From positions 239,286-303,285 of the forward strand of contig CAJTTG010000003.1 of the NCBI GenBank assembly GCA_910579185.1: DNA of 64,000 nt, given 5' to 3'. Positions 33,370 to 43,142 of the stretch are shown here, one piece after another. The notes beneath the pieces were generated by a model. It did not search any database. It had not been told where the DNA came from and saw nothing but the letters and a program-made list of their open reading frames with translations. This stretch comes from an uncultured Muribaculaceae bacterium. GTDB taxonomy: Bacteria; Bacteroidota; Bacteroidia; Bacteroidales; Muribaculaceae. The first letter of the stretch is position 1, and the number at the start of each line of letters is the position of its first letter. A program made the position numbers and the translations under genes.

Positions 33370-34227
33370 ATGGCAAAAGATGTAGATCTTTCATCAGATG
33401 AATGGCGCGACCTTGTGTTTGAGGGTAAAAACAAAGAGTTCGGTGCATACGAACTCCGCGGCAAATCTCCCAAACGTCATAACTTCGCCATGATAGCGGT
33501 TGTTGTCTTTATTCTCGCTCTTTTCGGTGTCTCCTGGGGTGTCAGCAAAGTGCTGGAAGTAACAGAAGCTCCGAAAGAAACAAATAAAGAGAACATTGTA
33601 GCCGATTTTATTCCAGATGAAATCGACGAGGAAATCGAAGATGAACAGCAGATGATCGAGCTTCCCCCGGAAGAGACTCTTCCCCCGGAAGAGGTGCTCA
33701 ATACGGAGAAAGCGACTGAAATCGTGATTCTCCCTGACGATCAGGTGACAGAACCGCCGAGATCTCAGGATGAACTTCAGAACTCCACAACGGCTGTCGG
33801 CGTTGTCGACCAGTCGGGCGGTACTGACGATATCATCGACGCAAAGGCTCACGAGGATGTTGTTGTGGTTGAAACCACACCTCCCCCACCACCTGTTGAC
33901 GACAACAAGGTATGGGAATCCGTAGAACAGGATCCTCAGTTCCCCGGTGGTCAGGAAGCACTCTTGAAATGGGTAGCTGACCATCTCCGTTACCCGAGCG
34001 TTGCTCAGGAGAACGGTATCCAGGGACGTGTCGTTGTTCAGTTCGTTGTAACCAAGACCGGTGCCGTAGGCCAGGTTAAGGTTGTCCGTGGCAAGGACCC
34101 CGACCTCGACAAAGAAGCTGTACGCGTTGTCAAGGCTCTGCCTAAGTTCACTCCCGGTAAGATGAATGGACACCCCGTGAATGTATGGTACACACTGCCT
34201 ATCACATTCAAACTCCAGGGACTCTAA
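33370..34227 (+). CDS. tonB: Energy transducer TonB
   Basis: 285 residues. The cytoplasmic N-terminus contains GKNKEFGAYELRGKSPKRH, a conserved Bacteroidetes TonB start, followed by a membrane helix (about 40-58), an acidic Pro/Glu spacer (IELPPEETLPPEEVL), a PPPPP stretch and the C-terminal TonB domain (about 200-285: FPGGQEALLKWVADHLRYP, GRVVVQFVVTKTGAV, FTPGKMNGHPVNVWYTLPI). It transmits ion-motive force to TonB-dependent receptors. It ends the operon and is followed by a stem-loop. Confidence 0.97.
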   Translation: MAKDVDLSSDEWRDLVFEGKNKEFGAYELRGKSPKRHNFAMIAVVVFILALFGVSWGVSKVLEVTEAPKETNKENIVADFIPDEIDEEIEDEQQMIELPPEETLPPEEVLNTEKATEIVILPDDQVTEPPRSQDELQNSTTAVGVVDQSGGTDDIIDAKAHEDVVVVETTPPPPPVDDNKVWESVEQDPQFPGGQEALLKWVADHLRYPSVAQENGIQGRVVVQFVVTKTGAVGQVKVVRGKDPDLDKEAVRVVKALPKFTPGKMNGHPVNVWYTLPITFKLQGL

Positions 34228-34254
34228 TCGTCAGAACCGATTAACCTGATAAAT

Positions 34255-34310
34255 GATTATGGAGATCCGCGTTCGCCTTGTGCGACGGGTCTCCATAATC
34301 TGTTATTTAT
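34255..34310 (+). terminator. Stem-loop terminator after tonB
   Basis: A 14-bp stem (34255-34268 with 34287-34300, one T-G pair) and an 18-base loop, followed by a T-rich but not continuous run. Confidence 0.6.
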
Positions 34311-34353
34311 TTATATTGCGGTTGCTTCTCGGGTAGCCGTTTAAGAACAGTTT

Positions 34354-35589
34354 ATGATTGTTGATTCAGAAAATCCGGTTGTTGTAGATTTGTCAAATGG
34401 CTTGCGGTTGCTTTATGTTGGCAGACGGAATGATGCTGTAGAGTTTTTCGGCGTTGCTATTGATGCCGGTAGCCGTGACGATCCGGATGATGGATATGGG
34501 CTTGCCCATTTCGTGGAACATACTATTTTCAAGGGTACCGGACGTAGGAAATCCTGGCATATTATAAATAGGATGGAATCGTGTGGCGGTGAACTAAATG
34601 CCTACACTACAAAGGAGACCACTACGGTGTATTCTGTTTTTCCATCCGGGAATCTGGGTCGCGCTGTGGATCTCATAGGTGATCTGGTTACCAATTCCCG
34701 GTTTCCTGACCGAGAACTGGACAAGGAGAGAGACGTGGTTGCTGATGAAATCAGTTCATATCTCGACATACCGGCGGAGGCGGTTTATGATGATTTTGAG
34801 GATCTTCTTTTTGCCGGTTCAGCGTTAGGACACAATATTCTCGGCAGTGAGGCAGCCTTGGCTCATTTTGATTCGTCCGAATGCCGTAAGTTTGTCGGGC
34901 GACTGTACACGTTGCGAAATATGGTTGCATTTTATAGTGGTCCGGCATCGGTTTCAAAAGTAGTGAAATTGGTTGAGCGATCGTTCAGCGGTTTGGCTGA
35001 GGGGGAGGCTTGCAACAGCAGAGCTGTTCCGCCGATTCTTCCGGCGTTTTGCGAAACGAGGCAGCTTTCAATTCATCAGTCCCACACGATAGTTGGGTCA
35101 AGGGTATGTGATATGTTTTCCGACAACCGTCTGCCGCTTGCGTTGCTCGTTAATCTGCTCGGCGGTCCCGGCATGAATTCCCTATTGAATGTGGAGATGC
35201 GCGAGAAGCGCGGACTTGTTTATTCTGTTGATGCCTCAGCAACATTGATGTCGGATTGCGGTGTCTTTGCAATATATTACGGGTGTGATGCTGAAGATGC
35301 TTCCCGATGCCGACGCATAGTTGACGATGTGATAGGGCGGCTTGTGGAAACACCTCTCACTGACCGTCGGTTTTCGGCGATTCAACGCCAATATATCGGT
35401 CAGATGATTGTCAGTGCGGAGAATAGGGAAAACACATTGCTGGCCATGTCGCGTGCGGTGCTGTATGGGCGTAAGGTAGAGCCATTGGACAGGATTGTGG
35501 AGCGAATAGAGGCATTGTCACCGGAAGATCTGCGTCAGGCGGCCGGGATGATTGCTCCGGACCGACTCTCAACACTTACTTTTTGTTGA
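34354..35589 (+). CDS. M16-family zinc metallopeptidase (pitrilysin-like)
   Basis: 411 residues, the size of single-domain-pair M16B peptidases. The inverted zinc motif HFVEH (H52-x-x-E55-H56) sits in GYGLAHFVEHTIFKG, and the third ligand is expected in the RDVVADEIS region. The C-terminal half has LLGGPGMNSLLNVEMREKRG with GLVYSVDA, the usual R/Y substrate-binding segment. Lack of a signal peptide points to the cytoplasm, though M16 proteins are also processed elsewhere. It stands alone downstream of the tonB operon. Confidence 0.93.
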   Translation: MIVDSENPVVVDLSNGLRLLYVGRRNDAVEFFGVAIDAGSRDDPDDGYGLAHFVEHTIFKGTGRRKSWHIINRMESCGGELNAYTTKETTTVYSVFPSGNLGRAVDLIGDLVTNSRFPDRELDKERDVVADEISSYLDIPAEAVYDDFEDLLFAGSALGHNILGSEAALAHFDSSECRKFVGRLYTLRNMVAFYSGPASVSKVVKLVERSFSGLAEGEACNSRAVPPILPAFCETRQLSIHQSHTIVGSRVCDMFSDNRLPLALLVNLLGGPGMNSLLNVEMREKRGLVYSVDASATLMSDCGVFAIYYGCDAEDASRCRRIVDDVIGRLVETPLTDRRFSAIQRQYIGQMIVSAENRENTLLAMSRAVLYGRKVEPLDRIVERIEALSPEDLRQAAGMIAPDRLSTLTFC

Positions 35590-36029
35590 CTGATGCCAAA
35601 TAGTAGAAAGATATAAAAGTCAGATCTTTGTGTTCAAATTAAAATGTAAAACCAATTTGAATTCATCTTATGTGGGGACTAAAAATGACGTACCATGACC
35701 GAAGAAAGTGTGTTTCAGGGTATTAGATGGTATTGATGCAATATTGCGGAAACTTTGTCAAGGAGTGGCCTTTCTTGACTATTTTATATTTTGCTATTGT
35801 TGCATCAAAAATGGCTGTCCGCACTTGTCTGTGTATCAAAATCCGGTCGAGGGGTTCACTTTGCAAGGGTGTTTTCGGAGGGCGAGTGTCCGACAAAAAC
35901 ATCTTGCAGGGACTATCGAACACCGACTTTGCCATTATCGGATTTAATCACGCTGAAAATTAGGCTAATACGCTGATGTGTCCGATTTTTGATGTATCTT
36001 TGCATTTGAAATCAAACGCTTATCCCCAA
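35590..36029. other. 440-base gap without a confident gene
   Basis: Between the M16 peptidase and the KilA-N pseudogene I see only overlapping short frames on both strands at 35708-35947. One on the minus strand has a faint look of translated insertion-sequence or repeat remnants. A -7 box for the KilA-N gene lies at 35995-36002. Confidence 0.5.
35995..36002 (+). promoter_or_regulatory. -7 promoter box of the KilA-N gene
   Basis: TATCTTTG, 28 bases upstream of the ATG at 36030; no clear -33 partner. Confidence 0.4.
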
Positions 36030-36619
36030 ATGGCAAAAATCATAGTTCAAAATACTCCAGTTACCGTAATCGGAGTTGACGGCGATGATTATATTTCGCT
36101 TACAGATATGGCTAAAAGCCAACTGCAAGAGCATATAATATTTCGTTGGCTCAGTCTCAAAGGTACGATTGAATACCTCGGCGAATGGGAGATGCTATAT
36201 AATCCGGATTTTAATTGTACCGAATTCGGTGCAATTAAAAATGCCGCCGGAAGTAATAATTTTGTCCTTTCCACAAAGGCATTGAAGCTATTGCTAAGGC
36301 TGAGGCCGAACGTATCCGTCTTGAAGGTGAAGCACAGGCGAGTATCGTATATGCCAATGAAGCAGATGTGTTGAACGTGGCTATGTTCGGCATGACCGCA
36401 AAGCAATGGCGTGAGGCTTACCCCGATTTGAAAGGAAATATCAGAGACTATGCTTCGGTTAACGAACTTATCTGCCTATCCAACATGGAAAGCCTCAATG
36501 CCGTATTCATAGAACAGGGACTGCCACAGTCAGAGCGACTTATTAAACTCAATCAAATTGCCATCCATCAGATGAGTGTGTTGGAGAGTGGTGATAATGA
36601 CCGTAAACTTTTGAAATAA
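36030..36619 (+). pseudogene. KilA-N domain protein, broken by a one-base frameshift
   Basis: The first frame starts at 36030 and encodes a KilA-N-type start: VIGVDGDDYISLTDMAKSQ, then TIEYLGEWEMLYNPDFN and EFGAIKNAAGSNNFVLSTK. After STK the frame turns into nonsense, while the frame carrying GIEAIAKAEAERIRLEGEAQ and YANEADVLNVAMFGMTAKQW continues to the stop at 36619. One extra G in the AAAGG run near 36278 would join the two into about 196 residues. KilA-N proteins are DNA-binding and phage-associated. Compared with longer relatives, the central part also seems shortened. A sequencing or assembly slip in the G run is the main alternative to true decay. Confidence 0.8.
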
Positions 36620-36639
36620 AACTGCCACATAATATTTTT

Positions 36640-37257
36640 ATGACATCGAAAGAATTTGATAAGTTTGATGATACCACCCGTAAGGAGATTGGTAAAAAAT
36701 ATGGATTTAGACGAAGTGGTTATCTGAGTTACAAAATTGTTGATGACTATTTCTTTGCTTTGTATCATCTTGTAACTTCGGAAGTATACTTGGAGGTCAA
36801 ACCAATGTATGCAGATGATTTGTGGTGGGATATTTTTAATTGTCCTGAGAATAAGAAAGCCCCAAAAAGTTTACGTGGAACTGGAGCATTTGCGGTTAGT
36901 GCAACTCAAATTGCATCTTATCCGGCATTTACCGGATCCTGGAAACAATATACAGAAGAAATGATTGAATCAAGATGGAAGGAGATTTTTATTTTGGTCG
37001 AAAATGACATCCAGGCTTTCATTACCGCTAATCCCAATCCAGATAAATACTTTCCTGAGCCAGTCTATGGAAATGGATGCCCTAATTTATTGTATATTCT
37101 CGCGTTATTACATAATAATGCTATTGAAGAAGCTACTGCTATAGTAAATAACGAATTGATTAAAGGGGAGAGTTTAGGAATGTCAACTTCAGATGGGACA
37201 AAAACAACCGATGGATATGAGTATCTTATTGATTGGATTAATAAATCTGAGAAATAA
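36640..37257 (+). CDS. Uncharacterised low-GC accessory protein
   Basis: 205 residues, no signal peptide or membrane helix. The N-terminus (FDDTTRKEIGKKYGFRRSGY) resembles the start of DUF4304-like proteins, and Trp/Tyr-rich segments follow (DDLWWDIFN). A helical C-terminal part (NLLYILALLHNNAIEEATA) ends LIDWINKSEK. Base composition is clearly more AT-rich than the neighbours, pointing to transfer together with the KilA-N gene 20 bases upstream. Function unknown; immunity or accessory proteins of this size are common beside phage-like genes. Confidence 0.7.
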   Translation: MTSKEFDKFDDTTRKEIGKKYGFRRSGYLSYKIVDDYFFALYHLVTSEVYLEVKPMYADDLWWDIFNCPENKKAPKSLRGTGAFAVSATQIASYPAFTGSWKQYTEEMIESRWKEIFILVENDIQAFITANPNPDKYFPEPVYGNGCPNLLYILALLHNNAIEEATAIVNNELIKGESLGMSTSDGTKTTDGYEYLIDWINKSEK

Positions 37258-37688
37258 TCTAAATCTCGTGAGGTTATCCAATTGTCATAATTCATAATTG
37301 GATAGTAATGGTTATGTGACGCATCATCTAACCGTTGTTTCCGAAAACTCAGATGGATTCTTTGTGGCACATGATAAAGAGACCGGTATTGTATATTCTC
37401 AGAATGCCTGGTGGATAGAAAACGGACATTTGTATCTGAATCTAAAATGGCTTAGATATACAGTGGAAAGCAACAACGACAGGTAGTCGTAAGTTTTATT
37501 GCTGATAATTTGTAGGCGGATCACATAAGGAATGATCTGCCTACATTGTTGTTCCCGTTTTAAAATAGGTCTTAGAGTCTTAGATAAAAATAAATGTAAA
37601 ATTAATCTGTTATTAAGGTTATTGAGAACAAACCGTAAAAAATTGAGGTATTTTTAGTAACTTAGCGATCTGAATAGCAGCAATCGTT

Positions 37689-38699
37689 ATGAAAATAGGA
37701 GAAATAGATCTTGGTGAGCGTCCGGTGATGCTTGCTCCGATGGAGGATGTCACAGACCGCTCTTTCCGTTTGATATGCAAGGAACAGGGTGCGGATATGG
37801 TCTACACGGAGTTCGTGTCGGCAGATGCCTTGATCCGTAACATAGCAGCCACTACGCGTAAGTTGCATATCGATCCACTGGAACGACCTACTGCGATCCA
37901 GATCTACGGACGCGAGGTGGAGCCAATGGTGGAGGCTGCCAAGATTGTAGAGGCGGCTGCTCCAGATGTTCTCGACATCAATTTCGGCTGTCCGGTAAAG
38001 AAAGTGGCAGGAAAGGGTGCCGGAGCCGGAATGCTCCGTGATATTCCTAAAATGCTTGAGATCACTCGTGCGGTTGTCAATGCCGTGAAGCTGCCTGTGA
38101 CTGTCAAGACTCGTCTTGGATGGGATCACGACAGCCGTATCATAGTGGATCTTGCAGAGCAATTGCAGGATTGCGGAATTAAGGCTCTGACGGTTCATGG
38201 CCGCACGAGATCACAGATGTATACCGGAAGTGCCGACTGGGAGATGATAGCCAGAGTAAAGGAAAATCCGCGTCTGACGATTCCTCTGATCGGCAATGGC
38301 GATATCACTACGCCTGAGCAGGTCAATGAGGCATTCTCACGTTATGGTGTGGACGGGGTGATGGTAGGCCGGGCTTCTATCGGCGCACCATGGATATTCC
38401 GTGGGATGAAAGCCGCAGCATCGGGTAATTATATTCCGGAACCATCGACTGCCGAGAAATTTGCATTAATCCGCCGTCAGATATCAGAGAGCATAGACCG
38501 GATAGATGAATATCGGGGTATCCTGCATATCCGTAGACATCTTGCCGCCTCGCCGCTCTTCAAGGGTATCCCGAATTTCAGGGAGACACGTATAGCCATG
38601 TTGCGTGCGGAAACAGCATCGGAGCTTGAGGCTATCTTGCAACGCGTGGAAACGGAAATACTGCCTGCGATCGAAAACGAAAATAAGAACAAGAACTGA
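37689..38699 (+). CDS. dusB: tRNA-dihydrouridine synthase
   Basis: 336 residues, DusB size. FMN-binding TIM barrel with MLAPMEDVTDRSFRLICKEQ at the start, the catalytic Cys in INFGCPVKKVAGKGAGA, TVHGRTRSQMYTG and IPLIGNGDITTPEQ with GVMVGRASIGAPWIF. It reduces uridine to dihydrouridine in tRNA using NADPH. It is followed one base later by the GIN-domain protein gene. Confidence 0.96.
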   Translation: MKIGEIDLGERPVMLAPMEDVTDRSFRLICKEQGADMVYTEFVSADALIRNIAATTRKLHIDPLERPTAIQIYGREVEPMVEAAKIVEAAAPDVLDINFGCPVKKVAGKGAGAGMLRDIPKMLEITRAVVNAVKLPVTVKTRLGWDHDSRIIVDLAEQLQDCGIKALTVHGRTRSQMYTGSADWEMIARVKENPRLTIPLIGNGDITTPEQVNEAFSRYGVDGVMVGRASIGAPWIFRGMKAAASGNYIPEPSTAEKFALIRRQISESIDRIDEYRGILHIRRHLAASPLFKGIPNFRETRIAMLRAETASELEAILQRVETEILPAIENENKNKN

Positions 38700-38700
38700 T

Positions 38701-39405
38701 ATGAAGAGATTGATAATTCTGCTTAGTGTCATGATGATTTCATCGGCGTGGCTTTATGCGCAGACCGATGTCAGCCATTATCAGATGAAATTCGACAATT
38801 TCAATGAACTGAAGGTTGTCGACGGAGTTAATGTGGACTATGTCTGCGATCCTTCGCGAGCAGGCATCGTTGAGTTTGACGCACCGCGGGATCTGGTGTC
38901 GGCATTTATTTTTGAACCCACTAAGACCAAGCTTACAATAAAACTTACTGCAAGTGAGACTCCGTATAAGGATCTTCCCACGCTGAGAGTCTATTCATCC
39001 TATCTGACCAATGTGACAAATGATGGCGACTCGCTTGTGAGAGTGCTGTCGGTAGCGGAGGGGCCTAAATTCAATTGCCGGGTCACGGGCAATGGCTCCA
39101 TATCGGTCCGTAATGTCAAAGCCAATGATGTCAGTGCCACAATCCTTGCCGGGAAAGGCGTTATAGCGATCTACGGTGAGTGCAGCACGGCTAATCTGAA
39201 AGTGGCCGGAGCCGGTCAGATTCAGGCTGATGAGCTGAAAGCATCCGTTGTCAGCTGTTCCTCCACCGGCGTAGGCTCGATCCATTGCTATGCAGTGGAG
39301 CAGCTGAGCTATGGCGGTCTGTCCGGGAAGATATATTATCGCGGAACGCCGGAGCTCAAGAAGCGTTTTCTCGCTCATGTCACCCTGGTTGCGATAGATG
39401 ATTAA
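38701..39405 (+). CDS. Exported GIN-domain (DUF2807) protein
   Basis: 234 residues from the ATG at 38701, with a signal peptide ending LYAQ (about 20). FNELKVVDGVNVDYVCD opens a parallel beta-solenoid of the putative auto-transporter adhesin 'GIN' type, with repeats such as NCRVTGNGSISVRNVKAND and AGAGQIQADELKASVVSC. Many Bacteroidetes encode such small secreted solenoids of unknown function. It starts one base after dusB, so the two are co-transcribed. Confidence 0.85.
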   Translation: MKRLIILLSVMMISSAWLYAQTDVSHYQMKFDNFNELKVVDGVNVDYVCDPSRAGIVEFDAPRDLVSAFIFEPTKTKLTIKLTASETPYKDLPTLRVYSSYLTNVTNDGDSLVRVLSVAEGPKFNCRVTGNGSISVRNVKANDVSATILAGKGVIAIYGECSTANLKVAGAGQIQADELKASVVSCSSTGVGSIHCYAVEQLSYGGLSGKIYYRGTPELKKRFLAHVTLVAIDD

Positions 39406-39423
39406 ACACCCTATAAAAATCCG

Positions 39424-39431
39424 TATCTTTG
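39424..39431 (+). promoter_or_regulatory. -7 promoter box abutting the ssb start
   Basis: TATCTTTG ends four bases before the ssb ATG at 39436, so any transcript from it would be leaderless. No -33 TTG at the right spacing was found, which weakens the call. Confidence 0.4.
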
Positions 39432-39435
39432 TGTT

Positions 39436-39777
39436 ATGTCAGTGAATAAAGTCATATTGATCGGGAATGTAGGCCGGGATCCGGCCATCCGCTATGTGGG
39501 CGAACGTCAGGTAGCTGAGTTCCCTCTTGCCACCTCGGATCGCGCCTATGTCAACTCCACCGGGGCACAGGTGCCGGAGCGCACGGAATGGCATCGCATT
39601 GTGATGTGGGATGCCAATGCCGCAACGGCAGAGAAATATATCCGGAAGGGCTCAAGACTTTATGTCGAGGGTAAGCTGCGCACAAGGATGTGGGAGGACC
39701 GCAACACCATCAAGCATTCCGTTACGGAGATTTACGTTGACACCGTTGAGATTCTCTCCCGACCTGTCAGCCAATGA
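39436..39777 (+). CDS. ssb: Single-stranded DNA-binding protein
   Basis: 113 residues. OB-fold with MSVNKVILIGNVGRDPAIRY, FPLATSD, TEWHRIVMWD, AEKYIRKGSRLYVEGKLRTR and TEIYVDTVEIL. It lacks the long acidic C-terminal tail of replicative SSB, so it may be a short paralogue or a repair or competence type. A TAtcTTTG box lies directly upstream. Confidence 0.95.
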   Translation: MSVNKVILIGNVGRDPAIRYVGERQVAEFPLATSDRAYVNSTGAQVPERTEWHRIVMWDANAATAEKYIRKGSRLYVEGKLRTRMWEDRNTIKHSVTEIYVDTVEILSRPVSQ

Positions 39778-39826
39778 TTATCAGCGAAAAAATAAATAAT
39801 TAACATAGTAAATACCAATCGTTTCA

Positions 39827-41818
39827 ATGAAAAAAGCAACCAAAGCTCAAGAACAGGAGCTTCTTCACGATGCCGATCCTCTGCAGATGCCGGAAAACGC
39901 ATTCCGCGAGTTGGGCGAGGACGAGGAGTATCGTCCGGTGATGCATCCTGCGCGTGAATATCCCGAGGTGACACCCTATTCGGTCACGATGGGTCTGATC
40001 CTTGCCGTGATTTTCAGTGCCGCAGCCGCTTATCTGGGTCTGCGTGTAGGTCAGGTATTCGAGGCGGCAATTCCAATCTCAATTATTGCCGTAGGACTGT
40101 CGAGTGCGCGTAACAAGAAAAATGCTCTCGGTCAGAATGTGATCATACAGTCGATCGGAGCCTGTTCCGGTGTGATCGTGGCCGGTGCCATATTCACGCT
40201 TCCGGCTCTCTACATTCTGAAAGAGAATCATCCGGAGATCACAGTCAATTTCCTTGAAGTGTTCCTTAGCTCGCTGCTTGGCGGTGTTCTCGGCATTCTG
40301 TTTTTCATTCCGTTCAGAAAATATTTTGTCAAGGACATGCACGGCAAATATCCTTTCCCTGAGGCTACAGCCACCACACAGGTGCTTATCAGCGGACAGG
40401 GCGATTCCGCCTCCACAGGTAGCCAGGCCAAGACATTGGTGCTGTCGGCGCTGATCGGCGGTATCTATGATTATGTCGTGGCAACGTTCGGCTGCTGGGC
40501 CGAGACTGTCAGTACGGCGGTGACCGGCTGGGGTGCGGCGATAGCCGAGAAGGCCAAGGTTGTTGTGAGCTGTAACACCGGTGCTGCTCTGCTTGGTCTC
40601 GGATATATTGTGGGATTACGCTATGCATTCATCATCTTTGCCGGTTCGGCACTGGTGTGGTGGGTTCTTATCCCTCTGCTCGGCACCTACGGCAACTCAA
40701 TGATCCAGCTTTCGGGTCCGGATTTCATCTTCAGTGAGTATGCCCGAAAGATCGGTATCGGCGGTATCGCCATGGCCGGAGTCCTCGGTATCATCAAATC
40801 ATGGCCAATCATAGCGCAGGCCGCCGGTCTGGCAGTCCGTGAGTTCAAGGGCGGCCAGGAGAAGCGCAAACCTGTGCGCTGGCAGATGGATATCACGATG
40901 AAACATGTGGTATTCTTCATGGTCATAGCTCTTATCGCCGTGTTCGGTTTCTTCTGGATCGGTGTGCTGCATAATCTATGGCAGGCCATCGTGGCATGGA
41001 TAGTGGTCACCGTGATCGCATTCCTGTTCACAACAGTTGCGGCCAATGCCATAGCCATAGTGGGAACGAACCCTGTATCGGGCATGACATTGATGACCCT
41101 GATCGTGGCTTCTGCAATATTCGTTGCAGTCGGCATCAGCGGCACTTCCGGTATAGTCGCCTCAATGATTATCGGAGGCGTTGTCTGCACAGCGTTGTCG
41201 ATGGCCGGAGGTTTCGTGACCGATCTTAAGATTGGCTACTGGCTCGGATCCACTCCGCGCAAACAGGAACAATGGAAATTTGCCGGTACGCTGGTTTCGG
41301 CTGCGACCGTTGGCGGTGTGCTGCTTCTTCTGAATGAGGTCTACGGATTCTCCGGGGAGAATGCACTTGTGGCTCCTCAGGCTAATGCTATGGCCAATGT
41401 GATAGAACCGATCATGATGGGTGGCAACACACCCTGGATGCTCTATGGTACGGGTGTAGTGCTTGCTCTTCTGCTCAATTGGCTCGGGGTTCCTGCACTT
41501 GCGTTCTGTCTCGGAATGTTTATACCGATGTCGCTCAATGCTCCGCTTCTTGTCGGTGGTATCATAGCATGGTTTGTCTCCACCCGTTCGAAAGATAAGG
41601 CAGTCAATGATGCCCGTCGCGACCGCGGTACGTTGATCTCATCGGGTCTGATTGCCGGTGGTGCGCTATTCGGTGTATTCTCTGCACTGACACGATTTAT
41701 CGGCGGCGATATGACCATGACGATGGATACGGCTCTCAACCAGGGTCTGGGTCTGCTGATGTATGTTGTGATCATCGCTTATCTGCTTTGGGACAGCATG
41801 CGCGCCAAGAAGGCTTGA
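39827..41818 (+). CDS. OPT-family oligopeptide transporter
   Basis: 663 residues with about 15 membrane helices. After a soluble acidic N-terminus (about 45 residues) the family features are SVTMGLILAVIFSAAAAYLG, LGQNVIIQSIGACSGVIVAG, GKYPFPEATATTQVLISGQ and the long hydrophobic C-terminal half. OPT proteins import oligopeptides or metal chelates with protons. It stands between ssb and a MATE gene on the same strand. Confidence 0.93.
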   Translation: MKKATKAQEQELLHDADPLQMPENAFRELGEDEEYRPVMHPAREYPEVTPYSVTMGLILAVIFSAAAAYLGLRVGQVFEAAIPISIIAVGLSSARNKKNALGQNVIIQSIGACSGVIVAGAIFTLPALYILKENHPEITVNFLEVFLSSLLGGVLGILFFIPFRKYFVKDMHGKYPFPEATATTQVLISGQGDSASTGSQAKTLVLSALIGGIYDYVVATFGCWAETVSTAVTGWGAAIAEKAKVVVSCNTGAALLGLGYIVGLRYAFIIFAGSALVWWVLIPLLGTYGNSMIQLSGPDFIFSEYARKIGIGGIAMAGVLGIIKSWPIIAQAAGLAVREFKGGQEKRKPVRWQMDITMKHVVFFMVIALIAVFGFFWIGVLHNLWQAIVAWIVVTVIAFLFTTVAANAIAIVGTNPVSGMTLMTLIVASAIFVAVGISGTSGIVASMIIGGVVCTALSMAGGFVTDLKIGYWLGSTPRKQEQWKFAGTLVSAATVGGVLLLLNEVYGFSGENALVAPQANAMANVIEPIMMGGNTPWMLYGTGVVLALLLNWLGVPALAFCLGMFIPMSLNAPLLVGGIIAWFVSTRSKDKAVNDARRDRGTLISSGLIAGGALFGVFSALTRFIGGDMTMTMDTALNQGLGLLMYVVIIAYLLWDSMRAKKA

Positions 41819-41843
41819 TTGACGATAGCTAAATTTTTGTGAT

Positions 41844-43142
41844 ATGGCGATCAACACCCGTCAACTGCGCATGATTGCGGCACTCTCGTTGCCGGCTGTC
41901 ATCACCAATATCACTACTCCAATACTGGCACTGACCGATGTGGCTATAGTTGGCCACATGGGCAGTGCCATTTTTATTGCTGCGATCGCCGTGGGCGGTA
42001 CAATGTTCAACACCATGTTCTGGCTATTCGGTTTCCTGAGAATGGGATCGAGCGGACTGACAGCGCAGGCCTATGGAGCCGGAGACCGACGTGGAGCGCA
42101 GACTGTACTGGCTCGCTCGTTGCTGCTTGCTCTGCTTATCGGTATCGCCATGATTGCAGCGCGAGAGCCTGTCTGCTCGTTGCTTTTCGATCTGCTCGAT
42201 GTGGACGGGTCTACGGCATCTGTGGCACGCAGTTATTTTATGATAGTGGTCTGGAGCGCTCCGGCTGTTTTAGGCCTGTACTCGCTGACCGGCTGGTTTG
42301 TCGGCATGCAGGACTCGCGCACTCCAATGTGGGTTTCGCTGTTTGTCGATGTGTTCAACATAGGCGCCAGCCTGATGTTCGTATTCTTGATACGGATGAA
42401 AATTGAAGGAGTGGCCACCGGAACGCTCGTGGCTCAATGGGCAGGATTCCTGTTGGCTCTGTTTCTTGCCGTCAGGAAATATGGATGGCACAAGGTTGGG
42501 TTCCGTAATCTCATAGATGGATTGCCACGTTTTTTCAGAATCAACAGCGATATATTTCTTCGGACGGTCTGTCTGGTGGCGGTGACGCTATGGTTCACGC
42601 GGACGGGGGCAATGCAGGGGCCGGTGATGCTTGCCGTCAATGCCCTGCTGATGCAGCTATTCACGCTTTATTCGTTTTTTATGGACGGATTGGCCTTTGC
42701 GTCGGAAGCATTATGCGGCCGTTATCTTGGAGCCGGCGACAGGCCTATGCTATCTCTTTCTGTCCGGTCTCTGATGGGTGTGGGGATTATACTCGCATTG
42801 GTGTTTACTGCCGTGTATGTGGGCTGTGGTGAGTGGGTGATGGAGCTGCTGAGTTCCGATCGTCCGGTTGTGGAGCTTGCCCGTCACTATTCAGTTTGGG
42901 CCATGATGGTGCCGTTGGTGGGCTTTGGCGCATTCCTGTGGGACGGAGTGTTCATAGGCCTTACGCGTACGCGTATGATGCTCATAAGCATGGCGACGGC
43001 TATGCTTACATTCTTTGCGTTATATTACCTTTTGTTCCCAATGTTGGGCAATCATGGCCTATGGATCGCCTTTTTGGGCTATCTGCTGATGCGCGGCGTG
43101 GTTCTCACAATTGCCGGACGCGAATATTTGCGATCTGTCTGA
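41844..43142 (+). CDS. MATE-family efflux transporter
   Basis: 432 residues, about 12 membrane helices. It opens with RMIAALSLPAVITNITTPIL and continues LTDVAIVGHMGSA; a second half repeats the fold (SALCGRYLGAGD-like segment). MATE proteins export drugs or small organic cations using Na+ or H+. It follows the OPT gene by 25 bases and probably shares its transcript; it converges on the DUF3109 gene, with the stops adjacent. Confidence 0.94.
   Translation: MAINTRQLRMIAALSLPAVITNITTPILALTDVAIVGHMGSAIFIAAIAVGGTMFNTMFWLFGFLRMGSSGLTAQAYGAGDRRGAQTVLARSLLLALLIGIAMIAAREPVCSLLFDLLDVDGSTASVARSYFMIVVWSAPAVLGLYSLTGWFVGMQDSRTPMWVSLFVDVFNIGASLMFVFLIRMKIEGVATGTLVAQWAGFLLALFLAVRKYGWHKVGFRNLIDGLPRFFRINSDIFLRTVCLVAVTLWFTRTGAMQGPVMLAVNALLMQLFTLYSFFMDGLAFASEALCGRYLGAGDRPMLSLSVRSLMGVGIILALVFTAVYVGCGEWVMELLSSDRPVVELARHYSVWAMMVPLVGFGAFLWDGVFIGLTRTRMMLISMATAMLTFFALYYLLFPMLGNHGLWIAFLGYLLMRGVVLTIAGREYLRSV

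Noticed and set aside
35708..35947. Short frames on both strands in the gap after the M16 gene
   Set aside because: They overlap each other, lack promoter or family signal and may be remnants of an insertion sequence; evidence is too thin for a feature.
37298..37486. 62-codon frame containing NAWWIENGHLYLNLKWL
   Set aside because: It has no ATG start at its 5' end and no clear homologue; it may be a gene fragment but cannot be supported as a gene.
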